The notes under the pieces are model-generated. The model did no database searches. It saw only the letters and a program-made list of their open reading frames with translations, and was not told where the DNA came from. A program made the translations under genes and the position numbers. Shown here piece by piece: positions 30,750 through 39,576 of a stretch of 64,000 bases of DNA. This DNA comes from C-114 sp963719285 (GTDB lineage Bacteria > Chloroflexota > Limnocylindria > Limnocylindrales > CSP1-4). The stretch lies in NCBI GenBank assembly GCA_963719285.1, contig CAVRBO010000001.1, forward strand, positions 1,054,001-1,118,000, written 5' to 3'. How positions within the stretch are numbered: the first letter of the stretch is position 1; every line of letters begins with the position of its first letter.

Positions 30750-32432
30750 ATGGACGTCGTCCTCGTCGGCCTGCCCGGGAGCGGCAAGAGCGCCGTGGGC
30801 CGCCGGATCGCCCACCGCCACAACGCCGCGTTCATCGACCTGGACGGCGCGATCGAGGCCGCCGCCGGGCGGTCGATCCCGGCCATCTTCGAGGCGGAAG
30901 GCGAATCCGGCTTCCGCCTCCGCGAGGCCGCCGCGGTCGAGGCCCTGGGCGAGCCCGACCCGACGCCCGGCGTGCGGCGGGTCATCGCGACCGGCGGCGG
31001 GAGCGTCGTCGACCCGCGCAACCGGTGGCGCCTGGCCCACGGGCGCCTCGTCGTCTGGCTCGACGGACGGCCGGAGGCCCTCGCCCAGCGGCTCCGCCAC
31101 AGCCGGACCGTCCGCCCGCTGATCGTGGGTCGCGACCCGATCGGGGCGGTCCGCTCCCTGCTTGTCTCGCGCGAGCGTTTCTATGCGGCCGGTCGACGGG
31201 TCAACGCCCTCGCCGAACCGGGCGGGATCGCCCTGGGTATCGAGGACCTCGTCGCGGCCGGGCCGCCGTCGACGACCCGACTCCTCGAGGCGGACACGAA
31301 GATCGGGCGCTTCGTCATCGGCGACGGGATCGCGGCGGACGGAGTGGCCGAGGCGCTGGCGCGATTCGAATCGCGTCGCGCGATCCTCGTCTCGGAACCC
31401 GGGGCGTGGTCGGCCGCCGGGGCGGCGATCGCCGATGGCCTGCGCGGGCGCGGGCTGGAGGTCGACATCGTCGAACTGCCCACCGGAGAGGCCGCCAAGC
31501 GCCTGGGCGAGATCGAATCGGCTGCGCGGGCGCTGGCCCGGTTGCGGGCCGAACGCCGAGAACCGCTGGTCGCGATCGGTGGCGGCGCGCTGGGCGACGC
31601 CGCGGGGCTCCTCGCCGCGCTCTGGCTGCGCGGCGTATCCGTCATCCACGTCCCCACGACACTTGTCGCCCAGATCGATTCGGCGATCGGCGGCAAGACC
31701 GCGGTCGACCTGCCCGAGGGCAAGAACCTGCTGGGCGCGTTCCACCAGCCGGCGGCCGTGATCGTCGACATCGGACTGCTCCGCAGCCTGCCCGAGCGGC
31801 AGCGTCGGGCGGCCCTCGGCGAGGCCGTGAAGATGGCGCTCCTCGGCGACGAGCGGCTGCTCATGGTCCTCGAAGTTGACGGCGAGGCGATCGCCCGCGG
31901 CGACGATGCGGCCTTCACGTCCGGCGCGGTGGCCGAACTCGTCGAGCGGACGATGTGGGCCAAGGTGGAGGTCGTCCTGGCCGACGAGCGGGAGCAGGGC
32001 GCGACCGGCGGCCGGATCGCGCTCAATCTCGGCCATTCGGCGGGTCACGCGTTCGAGGCGGCCGCGGGTTACGAGACGCTGCTCCACGGCGAGGCCGTCG
32101 GGTACGGGCTGCGGGTCGCCTGCCGGCTCGGGGTCGCGCTGGAGGTGACGCCGCCCGAGCGGGCAGCGCGGGCGGAACGACTCCTCGACGAGCTCGGGCT
32201 TGGCGTCGGCCGCCTGCCGTACGACATCGACCGGGTGCTGGAGCTCATGGGCACGGACAAGAAGCACACCGCCGGCCACTTGCGGTGGGTCCTGCCGACC
32301 GTGGACGGCATCGTCGTCCGTGCCGACGTCCCGCCGGAGCGTGTGCGCGACGCGATCGCCAGTGTCCTGGCCGAGCCGGCGGCGGCCGGATCGACGCCGG
32401 GCGCCGGCGCGAAGGGGGCCCACGCCCGATGA
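30750..32432 (+). CDS. aroKB: Shikimate kinase - 3-dehydroquinate synthase fusion (AroK-AroB)
   Basis: 560-residue two-enzyme protein. Residues 1-165 are shikimate kinase, with Walker A at 7-14 (GLPGSGKS), FIDLDGAIEAAAGRSIPAIF, RVIATGGGSVV and an RPLI lid. Residues about 180-540 are dehydroquinate synthase: NAD loop GGGALGDAAGLLAALWLRG, PTTLVAQIDSAIGGKTAVD with KNLLGAF, and metal ligands in GEAVKMALLGD, HSAGHAFE and HGEAV. The motifs are slightly altered from the common GGGVVGD and GHTFGHAIE, but the metal ligands are kept. AroK and AroB catalyse non-adjacent steps, so the fusion does not imply channelling. aroK and aroB are often neighbouring genes. Confidence 0.95.
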   Translation: MDVVLVGLPGSGKSAVGRRIAHRHNAAFIDLDGAIEAAAGRSIPAIFEAEGESGFRLREAAAVEALGEPDPTPGVRRVIATGGGSVVDPRNRWRLAHGRLVVWLDGRPEALAQRLRHSRTVRPLIVGRDPIGAVRSLLVSRERFYAAGRRVNALAEPGGIALGIEDLVAAGPPSTTRLLEADTKIGRFVIGDGIAADGVAEALARFESRRAILVSEPGAWSAAGAAIADGLRGRGLEVDIVELPTGEAAKRLGEIESAARALARLRAERREPLVAIGGGALGDAAGLLAALWLRGVSVIHVPTTLVAQIDSAIGGKTAVDLPEGKNLLGAFHQPAAVIVDIGLLRSLPERQRRAALGEAVKMALLGDERLLMVLEVDGEAIARGDDAAFTSGAVAELVERTMWAKVEVVLADEREQGATGGRIALNLGHSAGHAFEAAAGYETLLHGEAVGYGLRVACRLGVALEVTPPERAARAERLLDELGLGVGRLPYDIDRVLELMGTDKKHTAGHLRWVLPTVDGIVVRADVPPERVRDAIASVLAEPAAAGSTPGAGAKGAHAR

Positions 32433-32878
32433 CCACCGTCCTCGTCCTCCAGGGCCCGAACCTCAACCTGCTCGGGATGCGCGAACCCGAGATCTACGGC
32501 AAGGCGACACTCGAACAGATCCACGCAGGCATCGCGACCCACGCCGACGAGCTCGGGCTGACTGTTCGATTCTTCCAGTCGAACCACGAGGGCGCGTTGA
32601 TCGATCGGCTCCATGCGCGCGACTTCGACGTGGCGATCGTCAATGCCGGCGGGCTCACCCACACGTCGGTGTCGCTCCGGGACGCGCTGCTCGCCGTCGA
32701 GCGCCCGTTCATCGAGGTCCACCTGTCCGACCCATCGACCCGCGAATCGTTCCGGAAGGTGAACTTCCTGTCGGACGTGGCCCTCGAATCGATCGTCGGC
32801 CGGGGTGAGACCGGGTATCACCTGGCCCTCGACTCGATCGCGCGACGTGTCGCCGACGGGACGGTGCCGGGTGGCTGA
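32429..32878 (+). CDS. aroQ: 3-dehydroquinate dehydratase, type II
   Basis: Third step of the shikimate pathway. 149 residues, normal for the dodecameric type II enzyme. QGPNLNLLGMREPEIYGKATL carries the catalytic Tyr and flexible-lid Arg. FFQSNHEGALID and NAGGLTHTSVSLRDAL follow. VHLSDP replaces the common VHISN but keeps the active-site His. ATG at 32429 overlaps the aroKB stop (ATGA). It is unrelated in sequence to the chorismate mutases that also carry the name AroQ. Confidence 0.96.
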   Translation: MTTVLVLQGPNLNLLGMREPEIYGKATLEQIHAGIATHADELGLTVRFFQSNHEGALIDRLHARDFDVAIVNAGGLTHTSVSLRDALLAVERPFIEVHLSDPSTRESFRKVNFLSDVALESIVGRGETGYHLALDSIARRVADGTVPGG

Positions 32879-33182
32879 CGGGACTCGCCCGACGCCCGAG
32901 TCCCCGGAGCTGCGGCGTCTGCGTCGCCGCATCGACGCGCTGGACCGGCGGATCGTGAACTTGCTCAATGAACGGACCGAGCTCGCCCGAACGGTCGGTC
33001 GGGTGAAGGCCGCCGATGGTCGCCGGGCGATCCGGGACGTGGAGCGGGAACGCGAGGTCCTGCTCCGGGCCACGATGGCCAACATCGGTCCCCTGCCCCA
33101 GGCCGAGCTCCTGGCGATCTATCGCCGGCTCATGGCCGCCGCACGCGCCCTGGAGGCGCGCGACCGCCGACGGGACCGCTAG
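32871..33182 (+). CDS. Chorismate mutase, AroQ (type II) class
   Basis: 103 residues. Converts chorismate to prephenate for Phe and Tyr synthesis. The three-helix AroQ fold is visible: LRRRIDALDRRIVNLLNERTELARTVGRVKAADGR with the first active-site Arg and Lys, REREVLLRA, and the C-terminal LLAIYRRLMAAARALE. GTG at 32871 overlaps the aroQ dehydratase stop by 8 nt. It closes the operon, giving a complete route from DAHP to prephenate. Prephenate dehydrogenase and dehydratase are not in the window. Confidence 0.9.
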   Translation: MADGTRPTPESPELRRLRRRIDALDRRIVNLLNERTELARTVGRVKAADGRRAIRDVEREREVLLRATMANIGPLPQAELLAIYRRLMAAARALEARDRRRDR

Positions 33183-33355
33183 GGCAGGCCGCCACCCAAC
33201 AAGATGACGACACTGGCGACGACGGCCGCACGAGTGCACACGACGAGCGCGACTACGACACCCAGAGCCAAACTCAGCCCTGCCATCCTGTGGCGGCCAG
33301 CCCGACGCCAAGCAGAACGGCCAGGAGCGCCACAAGGATCAGGCCCACGGTCAGA

Positions 33356-33393
33356 GACGAGCGCCCTGCGGCGTGAGCGGGCGCGCGCTCGTC
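33356..33393. repeat. Inverted repeat between convergent aro and trp operons
   Basis: GACGAGCGC (33356-33364) and GCGCTCGTC (33385-33393) form a 9-bp inverted repeat with a 20-nt loop, just after both operons end. No U-run follows on either side, so bidirectional termination is only possible. The rest of the gap 33183-33394 holds no gene I would defend; on the minus strand it includes a stretch coding 20 hydrophobic residues without a good start. Confidence 0.4.
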
Positions 33394-33394
33394 C

Positions 33395-34057
33395 CTAACT
33401 AATGTCCGGTTCTGAGCGATCCTCGACCTCCCAGGCGTGGTCCAGCGCGTGCCAGGCGATCCGGCGGGCGGCATAGCGGGCGGTCCAGCGGCGACCGTCG
33501 AGTGGCGAACCGTCCGACGGTTGCCGGAGGAGCTCGAGCGTGGCGGCGCGCTGCGCCTGCGCGGCGGCGGCATCCATGGGATCGGCGTACCGGATCGGCA
33601 GGCCCAGCTGCCGTGCGTAGCCGACGTCCGACTCCACGACATGGGCGACCACCTTGTCGCGATCGCGTCCGCCGCCGCGGGGACCCTTGCGAAGCTCGGC
33701 GGGCGCTCCCGCGACGACGCGATCGAAGACAACCCACGCCGCCTCGACCAGGCCGGCAAGAACTGCGGCTTCGGCCTTCATGAGCGGCCTTCGGTCAAGA
33801 TCGGTCACGACGCTCGGGACCCCGAATGCTGTCCCACCGCCGCCGTCCACCCGTTCCACGAGCTCGAGGTCGGCGGCGGCCGGTGGCTTGAACGTGACGC
33901 CCGCCTCGCGCGCGACGATGGCGTATCGCGATCCGTACGTGACGAGGGCCCGGAGCGCGAGCTCCTCGGTCTTGCCCGAGCGCGACCAGCCCGGCCAGTC
34001 AACGGCAGACGCGAAGACCTTCGTGGGGCTGGCCTCGACCGAGACGAGCAGGCTCAT
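33395..34057 (-). CDS. DinB-like hypothetical protein, last gene of the trp operon
   Basis: 220 residues. The N-terminal half reads MSLLVSVEASPTKVFASAVDWPGWSRSGKTEE. The middle has RKGPRGGGRDRDKVVAHVVESDVGYAR. The C-terminus has RRIAWHALDHAWEVEDRSEP, a His-containing helix typical of DinB/YfiT four-helix proteins that often bind metal or thiol cofactors. Similar orphan proteins occur in actinobacteria, to my recollection. The ATG overlaps the trpA stop by 4 nt (ATGA), so it is translationally coupled to tryptophan synthesis. No tryptophan-related role is known for such proteins. Confidence 0.82.
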   Translation of the reverse strand: MSLLVSVEASPTKVFASAVDWPGWSRSGKTEELALRALVTYGSRYAIVAREAGVTFKPPAAADLELVERVDGGGGTAFGVPSVVTDLDRRPLMKAEAAVLAGLVEAAWVVFDRVVAGAPAELRKGPRGGGRDRDKVVAHVVESDVGYARQLGLPIRYADPMDAAAAQAQRAATLELLRQPSDGSPLDGRRWTARYAARRIAWHALDHAWEVEDRSEPDIS

Positions 34058-34917
34058 GGCTGACGCGGGGTGACCGCCCGCAGGTCCGCCACGAGGCGAC
34101 CGAGGCGCGCGATGTCCCGGCCGTCGGGCCCGAGGGCGTCGACGAGCGCCGAGGCCACGATCACGCCGTCGGCACCGGCGTGGACCAGCGCCCGGACGTG
34201 GGCCGGTCGGCTCACGCCGAACCCCACGGCGACGGGGACCGGAGACGCAGCGCGGACATCGCGGACGAGCCGCCCGACCGACGTCGGGAGGCTCGTCCGG
34301 GCGCCCGTGACGCCGACGAGCGACACGCAATAGAGGAAGCCACCGGTCCGGGCCGCGATCCGCGCCCGGCGCGCGGGTTGGGTCGTAGGGGCGACGAGAT
34401 AGACGACCGCGAGGCCGACATCGCGGGCGACCGCCTCGAACGGGCCGCCCTCGTCCGGGGTGAGGTCGGCGACGATGACCCCGCTCGCGCCGGCTTCGGC
34501 GAGCCGCGTGGCAGCCGCACGGCCGTCGCCCCCACCGATGATCTGGTTCGCATAGGCCATGGGTACGAGGGGGATCCCCGGCCGAGCCGCGGCGATCCTC
34601 CGAAGGAGATCGATCGACCGTTCCAGGGTGGCGCCGCCAGCGAGCGCCGCGCCCGAGGCGCGCTGGAGCGTCGCGCCATCGGCCAGGGGATCCGAGTACG
34701 GCAGGCCGAGCTCGAGCAGGTCCGCTCCGGCGTCCGCGGCGGCAAGGGCGACAGCGAGGCTCCCGTCCGCGTCCGGGTAGCCCGCCACGACGTACGGCAC
34801 GAGGGCCGCCCGGCCGTCCGCGCGGGCCGCGGCGAAAGCGGCCGCGATGCGGCGCGCGCCGCCGGTGTCGTTCGTCCCGGTGGTCGTGGCCGCCGCCCGC
34901 TCGGCGAGCCCTGTCAT
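34054..34917 (-). CDS. trpA: Tryptophan synthase alpha chain
   Basis: Cleaves indole-3-glycerol phosphate to indole, which passes to TrpB. 287 residues. PYVVAGYPDADGSLAVALAAADAGADLLELGLPYSDPLADG holds the catalytic Glu of the ELG(L/V)P(Y/F)SDP motif. The second catalytic Asp is in VIVADLTPDE. Phosphate-binding GFGVSRPAHV is intact. The N-terminal 20 residues are a Thr/Ala-rich extension. ATG at 34915-34917 overlaps the upstream trpCFB stop by 4 nt. Confidence 0.96.
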   Translation of the reverse strand: MTGLAERAAATTTGTNDTGGARRIAAAFAAARADGRAALVPYVVAGYPDADGSLAVALAAADAGADLLELGLPYSDPLADGATLQRASGAALAGGATLERSIDLLRRIAAARPGIPLVPMAYANQIIGGGDGRAAATRLAEAGASGVIVADLTPDEGGPFEAVARDVGLAVVYLVAPTTQPARRARIAARTGGFLYCVSLVGVTGARTSLPTSVGRLVRDVRAASPVPVAVGFGVSRPAHVRALVHAGADGVIVASALVDALGPDGRDIARLGRLVADLRAVTPRQP

Positions 34918-37790
34918 CCGTGCGCCGCCGCGCCCGGCTCGAGGTGCCCCAGGTCCTTGTCGCCGCGTCCGCTGAACCCGAGCAGGACGAGCGTCTCGCC
35001 CGGGTAGGCCACGCCAGACCCCTCCACCCCGGCCAGCAGCCGCGGCAGGACGGCGATCGCGTGGGCGGTCTCGAGCGCCGGCAGGATCCCTTCGGTCGCC
35101 GAGCCGAGGCGCATCCCGGCCACGGCCTCGTCGTCGGTGGCTGCGGCCAGCTCCACCCGACCGGCGACCGCAAGCGCGGCGATCTGCGGCCCGATCCCGG
35201 GATAGTCGAGGCCGGCGCTGAGCGAGTGGGCCTCGACGACCTGGCCGTCCCGGTCCTGGAGCATGAGCGAGCGCGAGCCGTGAAGGATTCCGGGCGTCCC
35301 ACCCGCGAGCGCCGCCGCGTGCTTGCCCGTCGCGATCCCCTGCCCCGCCGCCTCGGCCACGGCCAAGCGGACCGTCGGTTCGCCGATGAACCGGCTCAGG
35401 AGCCCGATCGCGTTCGAGCCACCGCCGACGCAGGCGAGGGCGAGGTCGGGCAGGCGACCCTCGACGGCATCGAGCTGGGCCGCGGCCTCGTCGCCGATCC
35501 GGCGCTGGAGGTCGCGCACGATCGTCGGGTACGGATGCGGCCCCATCGCCGATCCGAGTACGTAGTGGGTGGTCTCCACGTTCGTCACCCAATCGCGCAT
35601 GGCCTCATTGACCGCGTCCTTGAGGGTGGCCGAGCCGCTCGTCACCGGCCGGACCTCGGCGCCCAGGGCGTGCATCCGGAGGACGTTCGGGGCCTGCCGA
35701 CGGACGTCTTCGGCGCCCATGTAGACCACGCACGGCAGGCCGAGGAGGGCGCATGCGGTCGCGGTCGCCACCCCGTGCTGGCCGGCGCCCGTCTCCGCGA
35801 TGACCCTGGTCTTGCCGAGCCTACGGGTCAGGAGCGCCTGGCCGAGCGCGTTGTTCATCTTGTGGGCGCCGGTGTGGGCGAGGTCCTCGCGCTTGAGGTA
35901 CAGGCGGAGCGTCACGGGCGGCCGGGCCGTGCCGCGACCCGCGGCGTGGAGGGCACGGGCCTCGGCCAGGACCGCCGCCGCCATCCGGTCGGCCCGGTAG
36001 ATGGGCGTCGGCCGGCCGGCGTAGGTCGCCAGGCGCTCCCGCAGCTCGGCCCAGTAGCGCGGGTCGTCGCGCAGGTCGGCGTAGGCACGCTCGAGCTGTT
36101 CGAGGGCAGCCATGAGCGTCTCCGGGACGTACCGGCCACCGAACGCGCGGTCCACGCCCCAGCGGCCGGCCGCGTCCGCGTCGAGCAGGCCCGGGTGGAC
36201 CGGCGTAGGCCGGAACGGGGCGTTCGGGCGATCGAGGCGGGCCGCCCGGGCCCGCTTCACGAAGAGGGCGACCCGCAGCCGGTCCTTGTGGGGTCGCTCG
36301 CCGGCGATGCGGGGCGCCTCGACGCCCGATGCGACGTCCACGCCGACCGCCGGCACGGCGAGGACGGCCGGACCCACCGAGGCGGGATCGAGGCCACCGG
36401 CGAGGATGACCGGCAGCTGCCGCGCGACCGCGGCCGCGAGGCCACCGTCGACCCGGACGCCGGTGCCGCCGGGATGGAGCCCGCCGGCCGTGTCGAGGAG
36501 GATCCGTTCGCAGGCCCCGGCGGCGAGGTGGGCGCGGGCGCGCCGGACGACGGCGTCCGCCGCCGCCTCGATGTCCGCGGGGTCTCCACTGGCGACGGCC
36601 GGGAGATGGATCGCCTTCCAGGTGGGCCGGTCCAGGCCGGCGACGGTGGCGACGGTCTCATCGCCAGAGAGCTGGACGACGTCGGGGTCGAGGCGGGCGA
36701 CGATGCGCGCGAGCTCCCCGGGCGAGGCGTCGGCGGTGATCGCGACGATCCGCGGCCGCGCCGCCGAACCCGCCGCCGTCCGGGCGAGCGCGGCGAGGTC
36801 GACCGCTTCCTCGAGCGACAACGCCCGCGGCGTGCCCGCGACGAGGTTGAGCCCGATCGCGTCGGCGCCGGCGGCGACCGCCGCGTGGATCCCAGCCGCG
36901 TCGGTGATCCCGCAGATCTTCACGAACGGGATGCGGGCACGCGACGCCGGGTCGGTAGGGTCCGCCCCGGCGGCCACGAAGGCACGCGCCGCCGTGGCCG
37001 GATCGACGGCCCGGACGAGGGCCTCGCCGACGAGGGCGCCGTCGAACCCCTGGGCGCGCCAGTCGGCCAGCGTCGCTGGCTCGCGCACGCCGGATTCGGC
37101 GATGAGCAGGCGATCCTCCGGCACGAGCCGGCGGAGGCGCGAGGACCGCTCGAGGTCCACATCGAGCGTGCGCAGGTCGCGGTTGTTGAGGCCGATGAGC
37201 CGGGCGCCGCTCCCGAGGGCCCGGTCGAGCTCGCGCTCGTCGTGCGCCTCGACGAACGGCTCCAGGCCGAGGTCGCGGGCAAGGCCGACGAGACGGGCCA
37301 GCCGGCGCGCCGGGTGGAGGACCGCCAGGAGGAGCACCAGGTCCGCTCCGGCGGCGCGCAGCACCGGCAGCTGGCGCTCGTCGACGACGAACTCCTTGGC
37401 CAGGACCGGGACGCTGACGGCCGCCCGAACGGCCCGCAGATCGTCGAGCGAGCCGCCGAACCAGTGCGGTTCGCACAGGACGGAGATCGCGACCGCGCCA
37501 CCAGTCTGGTAGGCGCGGGCGCGGGCCACGAGGTCGTCGCCGGCGGTGGCGATCGCGCCGGCCGAGGGCGATGAGCGCTTGATCTCGGCGATGAGGTGGA
37601 GGCCGGGACGTGCGAGCCGGCCGGCAACGTCGCGCGGGGCCGGGGCATCCGCGGCCGTACGGGCGAGCTCCCCGTACGTGGCCGATCCGAGTTCCGCGCC
37701 GATGTCCGCGGCACGCCGGCGCGCGATCTCGTCCACCACCGGCGTGGGGGCCGCTCGAGTGGGGCGCCGATCCCGTTCCACGACCGTCAC
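34914..37790 (-). CDS. trpCFB: Triple fusion: indole-3-glycerol phosphate synthase - PRA isomerase - tryptophan synthase beta (TrpC-TrpF-TrpB)
   Basis: 958 residues in one uninterrupted frame. TrpC, about 1-275: HLIAEIKRSSPSAG with catalytic Lys71, VLAKEFVVDERQL, GLNNRDLRT and AESGV. TrpF, about 286-515: FVKICGITD with catalytic Cys293, VQLSGDE, LLDTAGG with Asp433 and LAGGLDP. TrpB, about 535-958: YVPETLM start, KREDLAHTGAHKMNNALGQ with PLP Lys644, AETGAGQHGVATA and the phosphate-binding GGGSNAIG loop. All three catalytic centres look intact. TrpC-TrpF fusions are well known; joining TrpB as well is unusual. TrpA stays separate and follows with a 4-nt overlap. The start is GTG, overlapping the trpD stop. 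Confidence 0.96.
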   Translation of the reverse strand: MTVVERDRRPTRAAPTPVVDEIARRRAADIGAELGSATYGELARTAADAPAPRDVAGRLARPGLHLIAEIKRSSPSAGAIATAGDDLVARARAYQTGGAVAISVLCEPHWFGGSLDDLRAVRAAVSVPVLAKEFVVDERQLPVLRAAGADLVLLLAVLHPARRLARLVGLARDLGLEPFVEAHDERELDRALGSGARLIGLNNRDLRTLDVDLERSSRLRRLVPEDRLLIAESGVREPATLADWRAQGFDGALVGEALVRAVDPATAARAFVAAGADPTDPASRARIPFVKICGITDAAGIHAAVAAGADAIGLNLVAGTPRALSLEEAVDLAALARTAAGSAARPRIVAITADASPGELARIVARLDPDVVQLSGDETVATVAGLDRPTWKAIHLPAVASGDPADIEAAADAVVRRARAHLAAGACERILLDTAGGLHPGGTGVRVDGGLAAAVARQLPVILAGGLDPASVGPAVLAVPAVGVDVASGVEAPRIAGERPHKDRLRVALFVKRARAARLDRPNAPFRPTPVHPGLLDADAAGRWGVDRAFGGRYVPETLMAALEQLERAYADLRDDPRYWAELRERLATYAGRPTPIYRADRMAAAVLAEARALHAAGRGTARPPVTLRLYLKREDLAHTGAHKMNNALGQALLTRRLGKTRVIAETGAGQHGVATATACALLGLPCVVYMGAEDVRRQAPNVLRMHALGAEVRPVTSGSATLKDAVNEAMRDWVTNVETTHYVLGSAMGPHPYPTIVRDLQRRIGDEAAAQLDAVEGRLPDLALACVGGGSNAIGLLSRFIGEPTVRLAVAEAAGQGIATGKHAAALAGGTPGILHGSRSLMLQDRDGQVVEAHSLSAGLDYPGIGPQIAALAVAGRVELAAATDDEAVAGMRLGSATEGILPALETAHAIAVLPRLLAGVEGSGVAYPGETLVLLGFSGRGDKDLGHLEPGAAAHG

Positions 37791-38845
37791 GCCGGGGCTC
37801 CCTGCTCCGCGGCCGCGGCGACCTCGCGGTCGTGGGCGACCCGCTCGGCGCGGAGGTCGGCGAGGAGCCGGGCCGGCGCTCCGTCGTCGATCGTCGCACG
37901 GGCCAGCGCGATTCCATCGGCCAGCGTGGCCGTCCGTCCGGCGACCGTCAGCCCGGCCGCGGCGTTGAGGAGGACGACGTCCCGCCGGGGGCCCCGGTCG
38001 CCGGTCAGGACCCCCTCCACGAGCCCGGCGTTCTCCTCGGGCGTGCCGCCGGCGAGGTCCGAGGTGGGTGCCGGCGCGAGTCCGAGCGCGACAGGGTCGA
38101 CCGCGACTTCACGGACGCCCGCCGGGTCGACCTCGTGGATGACGCCCGACCCGTCGAGGGGCAGCTCGTCCACCCCGTCGCCGTGGACCACTAACGCCCG
38201 CTCCGTCCCGAGCCGGTGGAGCACGGCCGCGATCCGTGGAGCCGCGGCAGGGTCCGCGACGCCGACGACGAGGCGTCGCACGCTGGCTGGATTGGTCAGC
38301 GGTCCGATGAGGTTGAACGCCGTCCGGACGCCGATCTCGCGCCGGGTCGGGCCGGCATGGCGCATCGCCGGATGGAAGCCGGGCGCGAACATGAACGCGA
38401 AGCCGTGCGCCGCGAGGGCCGCGCCGGCCGAGGCGGCGTCGTGGTCGATCCGGATGCCGAGCGCATCGAGGACATCCGCCGACCCCGAGCGCGACGTGAT
38501 CGCGCGGTTGCCGTGCTTGGCGACCGGCACCCCGGCCGCGGCGACCACGAGCGCCGACGTCGTGGAGATGTTGAATGTGCCGCTGGAGTCGCCGCCGGTG
38601 CCGACCACGTCGATCGCCCCGTCGGGCGCCGTGACGCGCAGGACGCGTTCGCGCATCGCGGCGGCGAACCCGGCCAGCTCGTCGATCGTCTCGCCGCGCA
38701 TGCGCAGGGCGACGAGCAGGGCAGCGAGCTGTGCGGCCGTCGCCTCGCCGTCCATGACAGCGCCCATCGCCCCGCGCGCCTCGTCGAACGAGAGCGTCCG
38801 GCCCTCGACGACCGCCGCGAGCGCAGCCCGGACGATGTCGCTCAT
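37787..38845 (-). CDS. trpD: Anthranilate phosphoribosyltransferase
   Basis: Second step of tryptophan synthesis. 352 residues. Has VVGTGGDSSGTFNISTTSALVVAAAGVPVAKHGNRAITSRSGSADVLDALG, the PRPP- and anthranilate-binding signature, and LGPLTNP-type NLIGPLTNPA. ATG at 38843-38845 overlaps the trpG stop as ATGA. It is not fused to TrpG as in enterobacteria. Confidence 0.96.
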   Translation of the reverse strand: MSDIVRAALAAVVEGRTLSFDEARGAMGAVMDGEATAAQLAALLVALRMRGETIDELAGFAAAMRERVLRVTAPDGAIDVVGTGGDSSGTFNISTTSALVVAAAGVPVAKHGNRAITSRSGSADVLDALGIRIDHDAASAGAALAAHGFAFMFAPGFHPAMRHAGPTRREIGVRTAFNLIGPLTNPASVRRLVVGVADPAAAPRIAAVLHRLGTERALVVHGDGVDELPLDGSGVIHEVDPAGVREVAVDPVALGLAPAPTSDLAGGTPEENAGLVEGVLTGDRGPRRDVVLLNAAAGLTVAGRTATLADGIALARATIDDGAPARLLADLRAERVAHDREVAAAAEQGAPA

Positions 38846-39576
38846 GGCCGGGCCGCCGCGCGGGCGCTCGCCGCGAGCGCATCGGCATCGACCTGAGCAT
38901 CGATGTCCGGACCCTCGTCGGCGAGGACCATGCCGGCCGTCGCGAACGAGCCCGATGCCGCATCGAGCAGGCCGGCCTCGCCCTCGCCGGCCTGGCGCAG
39001 GAAGTTCGCAAGGAGGTGCGGGCCCTGCGGGGTCAGCACGGATTCCGGGTGGAACTGGACGCCCTCGAGTGGCAGGCGGGTGTGGCGCAGGCCCATCACG
39101 ACCCGGTCCACCTCGCTGATCGCCGTGACCCGCAGCTCCTCGGGGAGCGTCGCCGGGTCGACCGCGAGCGAGTGGTAGCGGGCGGCCATGAACGACGGCG
39201 GCATCCCGGCGAGGAGGCCGGCGCCGTCGTGGGTCACTTCGGACGCCTCGCCGTGGACGAGCGTGGGTGCACGGACGATGGACGCCCCGAAGGCGGCCGC
39301 CAGGGACTGCATCCCCAGGCACACGCCGAGGAGCGGGATCCCATGTGCCGCCGCCACGCCGATCGTCGCGACGGACACGCCGGCATCCTCCGGATCGCCC
39401 GGGCCGGGCGAGATGACGATCCCGCGCAGGTGCGCCTCGGGATCGGTCGCCAGTGCCTCGACGCCCGCCTCATCGATCGCGTCGTTGCGCAGCACGGTCA
39501 CGTCCGCGCCCGCGGCCTGGAGCGCCTGGACGAGGTTGAACGTGAAGCTGTCGTAGTTGTCGATGACGAGGATCAC
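38842..39576 (-). CDS. trpG: Anthranilate synthase glutamine amidotransferase subunit
   Basis: Supplies ammonia to TrpE. 244 residues. Class I glutaminase triad: Cys86 in GVCLGMQ, and His and Glu in VQFHPES. The N-terminus ILVIDNYDSFTFNLVQAL is typical of TrpG/PabA. About 40 residues after the amidotransferase domain are Ala/Asp-rich and not conserved. It may also serve folate synthesis if a pabB lies elsewhere. Overlaps trpE by 4 nt. Confidence 0.95.
   Translation of the reverse strand: MILVIDNYDSFTFNLVQALQAAGADVTVLRNDAIDEAGVEALATDPEAHLRGIVISPGPGDPEDAGVSVATIGVAAAHGIPLLGVCLGMQSLAAAFGASIVRAPTLVHGEASEVTHDGAGLLAGMPPSFMAARYHSLAVDPATLPEELRVTAISEVDRVVMGLRHTRLPLEGVQFHPESVLTPQGPHLLANFLRQAGEGEAGLLDAASGSFATAGMVLADEGPDIDAQVDADALAASARAAARP

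Noticed and set aside
33274..33395. Small membrane peptide after the DinB-like gene
   Set aside because: A hydrophobic stretch of about 20 residues exists on the minus strand, but there is no start codon giving a sensible protein and no ribosome-binding site.
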